DNA of 64,000 bases from Candidatus Dadabacteria bacterium. Lineage in GTDB: Bacteria; Desulfobacterota_D; UBA1144; Nemesobacterales; Nemesobacteraceae. A program made the position numbers and the translations under genes. Each line of letters opens with the position of its first letter. Position 1 is the stretch's first letter. The notes under the pieces were generated by a model, which worked only from the letters and a program-made list of their open reading frames with translations, ran no database searches and was not told the DNA's origin. The DNA lies in the NCBI GenBank assembly GCA_951812945.1, contig CATOTB010000005.1:1-64000 (forward strand). The letters are read 5' to 3'. Positions 62,589 through 64,000 of the stretch are shown piece by piece.

Positions 62589-64000
62589 ATGAAACCGAAG
62601 GCGGATAACAACGAATATTCAGAGTCTGAAGATTTCATAAGGGCCAGGATAAGGAGTGACCTCGAATCCGGCATCGAAAAGCCCGTTACCCGTTTTCCGC
62701 CCGAGCCCAACGGATACCTCCATATCGGCCATGCGAAATCCATATGTCTTAATTTCGGTATCGCCGAGGAATTCGGCGGAGAGTGCAACCTCCGCTTTGA
62801 CGACACCAACCCCTCAAAGGAAGACATCGAGTATGAAGAGGCCATAAAGGAGGATGTCAGATGGTTGGGGTTTGACTGGGAAAACAGGATTTATTACGCC
62901 TCGGACTATTTCGAGCAGCTCTATGAATACGCTCTGCAACTGATAGGCGAGGGAAAAGCCTACGTGGATGACCTGAGCGCTGAGGAAATAAGAGAATACA
63001 GGGGAACGCTTTCAGAACCCGGGAGAGAGAGTCCTTCAAGGGAAAGATCAGTTGAGGAGAGCCTGGGACTTTTCCAAGCGATGAGGAACGGGGATTTCGA
63101 CGATGGACAGTATGTTCTGCGGGCCAAAATAGACATGGCTTCTGGCAACATGAACATGCGCGATCCGGTCATGTACCGGATAATGAAAAAGCCTCATCCC
63201 CGCACCAGGGATTCCTGGTCTATTTATCCGATGTATGACTGGGCGCACGGACAGAGTGATTCAATTGAGGGCATCACCCACTCACTCTGCACTCTTGAGT
63301 TTGAGGATCACCGGCCTCTTTACGACTGGTTTATCGTCCAGCTCGGCATATACCATTCCCGGCAGATAGAGTTCGCAAGGCTTAACCTCAGTTACACGGT
63401 TCTTAGCAAAAGGAATCTCATGAAGCTTGTTTCCGAGGGGTTCGTAAGCGGCTGGGATGACCCCAGGATGCCCACAATCTCGGGGCTGCGCAGAAGGGGA
63501 TACACGCCTGAGTCGATAAAGGATTTCTGCCGAAAAATAGGCATCACGAAACAGGACAGCGTTATAGACATGGAGCTTCTCGAACACAGCATCAGGGAAG
63601 ACCTTAACAGGAGGGCGCAGAGGATGATGGTGGTACTCGATCCGCTGAAAGTGGTGATAGTCAATTATCCCGAGGGCAAAGAAGAGGAACTCGATGCGGT
63701 AAACAACCCGGAAGACCCTTCCATGGGAAAAAGGAAGGTGCCGTTTTCAAGGGAGCTTTTCATTGAAAGAGATGATTTCATGGAAGATCCGCCGAAAAAG
63801 TTCTACAGGCTCTCCCCGGGTTCCGAAGTGCGCCTGCGCTATGCCTACATAGTAAGGTGCGTGGGCTTTGAGCGCGACCCGACAACCGGTGAAGTAACCG
63901 AGGTTCACTGTGAATACGACCCTGACACAAGAGGCGGGAGCGCGCCCGACGGAAGGAAAGTAAGAGGCACTATACACTGGGTCAGCGCAAAAAGCGCCTC
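62589..64000 (+). CDS. glnS: Glutaminyl-tRNA synthetase (partial, runs off the window)
   Basis: The first 470 residues of a class I glutaminyl-tRNA synthetase. The HIGH signature is [21 protein letters not shown] and the KMSKS-type loop is [21 protein letters not shown] and [31 protein letters not shown] are characteristic of GlnRS. The anticodon-binding barrels begin near residue 340. The gene continues past the window end. Presence of GlnRS implies direct charging of tRNA-Gln. Confidence 0.97.
   Translation, partial: MKPKADNNEYSESEDFIRARIRSDLESGIEKPVTRFPPEPNGYLHIGHAKSICLNFGIAEEFGGECNLRFDDTNPSKEDIEYEEAIKEDVRWLGFDWENRIYYASDYFEQLYEYALQLIGEGKAYVDDLSAEEIREYRGTLSEPGRESPSRERSVEESLGLFQAMRNGDFDDGQYVLRAKIDMASGNMNMRDPVMYRIMKKPHPRTRDSWSIYPMYDWAHGQSDSIEGITHSLCTLEFEDHRPLYDWFIVQLGIYHSRQIEFARLNLSYTVLSKRNLMKLVSEGFVSGWDDPRMPTISGLRRRGYTPESIKDFCRKIGITKQDSVIDMELLEHSIREDLNRRAQRMMVVLDPLKVVIVNYPEGKEEELDAVNNPEDPSMGKRKVPFSRELFIERDDFMEDPPKKFYRLSPGSEVRLRYAYIVRCVGFERDPTTGEVTEVHCEYDPDTRGGSAPDGRKVRGTIHWVSAKSA

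Overview
The window is a chromosomal segment of a Gram-negative bacterium. The evidence is outer-membrane beta-barrels, two RND/MMPL pumps, a LolA-like periplasmic protein and dense housekeeping genes. It makes menaquinone by the futalosine route (UbiA/UbiX/UbiD-family genes plus mqnE) and has a HemB whose metal site carries Asp instead of Cys. The core genes do not settle the phylum. An uncultured, possibly Dadabacteria- or Desulfobacterota-like lineage is my guess only. The window opens at the start codon of ychF and ends inside glnS.

Layout. 0-12 kb: core genes (ychF, pyrD, a TetR regulator, argJ, recO, ubiA-ubiX-ubiD-mqnE, msrA, aat). 12-17 kb: accessory genes, with a RelE-type toxin/Xre antitoxin pair and an AT-rich islet of two orphan genes, one with a HEPN-like signature. 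17-25 kb: DUF1295 membrane enzyme, type-B L31, hemB, a methyltransferase, htpG, an ACP phosphodiesterase-like gene, an outer-membrane protein and a GST. 25-34 kb and 44-55.5 kb: two halves of what I read as a sterol-modification and sterol-trafficking island. 35-44 kb: an IS110 element, a peroxiredoxin and a complete STAS / anti-sigma kinase / PP2C partner-switching module with a tandem duplication inside it. 55.8-64 kb: acyl-CoA dehydrogenase, a second IS110 element, a 3-hydroxyacyl-CoA dehydrogenase / crotonase / thiolase operon, a CDGSH protein, a redoxin and glnS.

The sterol island is the most interesting part. It holds two divergent sterol C-24 methyltransferase homologues, an ERG4/ERG24-family sterol reductase, a Rieske oxygenase of the cholesterol 7-desaturase/SdmA type, an SDR-DUF2867 protein, an FAD oxidoreductase and a cytochrome P450 fused to an N-terminal GPP34 (GOLPH3-like) domain. 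It also holds two paralogous RND pumps, a LolA-like protein, an outer-membrane barrel and a secreted TPR protein. No squalene epoxidase or oxidosqualene cyclase is in the window. The island may therefore tailor and move sterols made elsewhere in the genome or taken from a host.

Mobile and repeated DNA: two IS110 elements whose 5' ends share covarying stem-loops (candidate bridge RNAs), a relic of the same RNA near 3.4 kb, a 252-bp MITE with a perfect 8-bp target duplication, dispersed hairpin repeats, and a 1,010-bp tandem duplication whose two halves have diverged very unequally.
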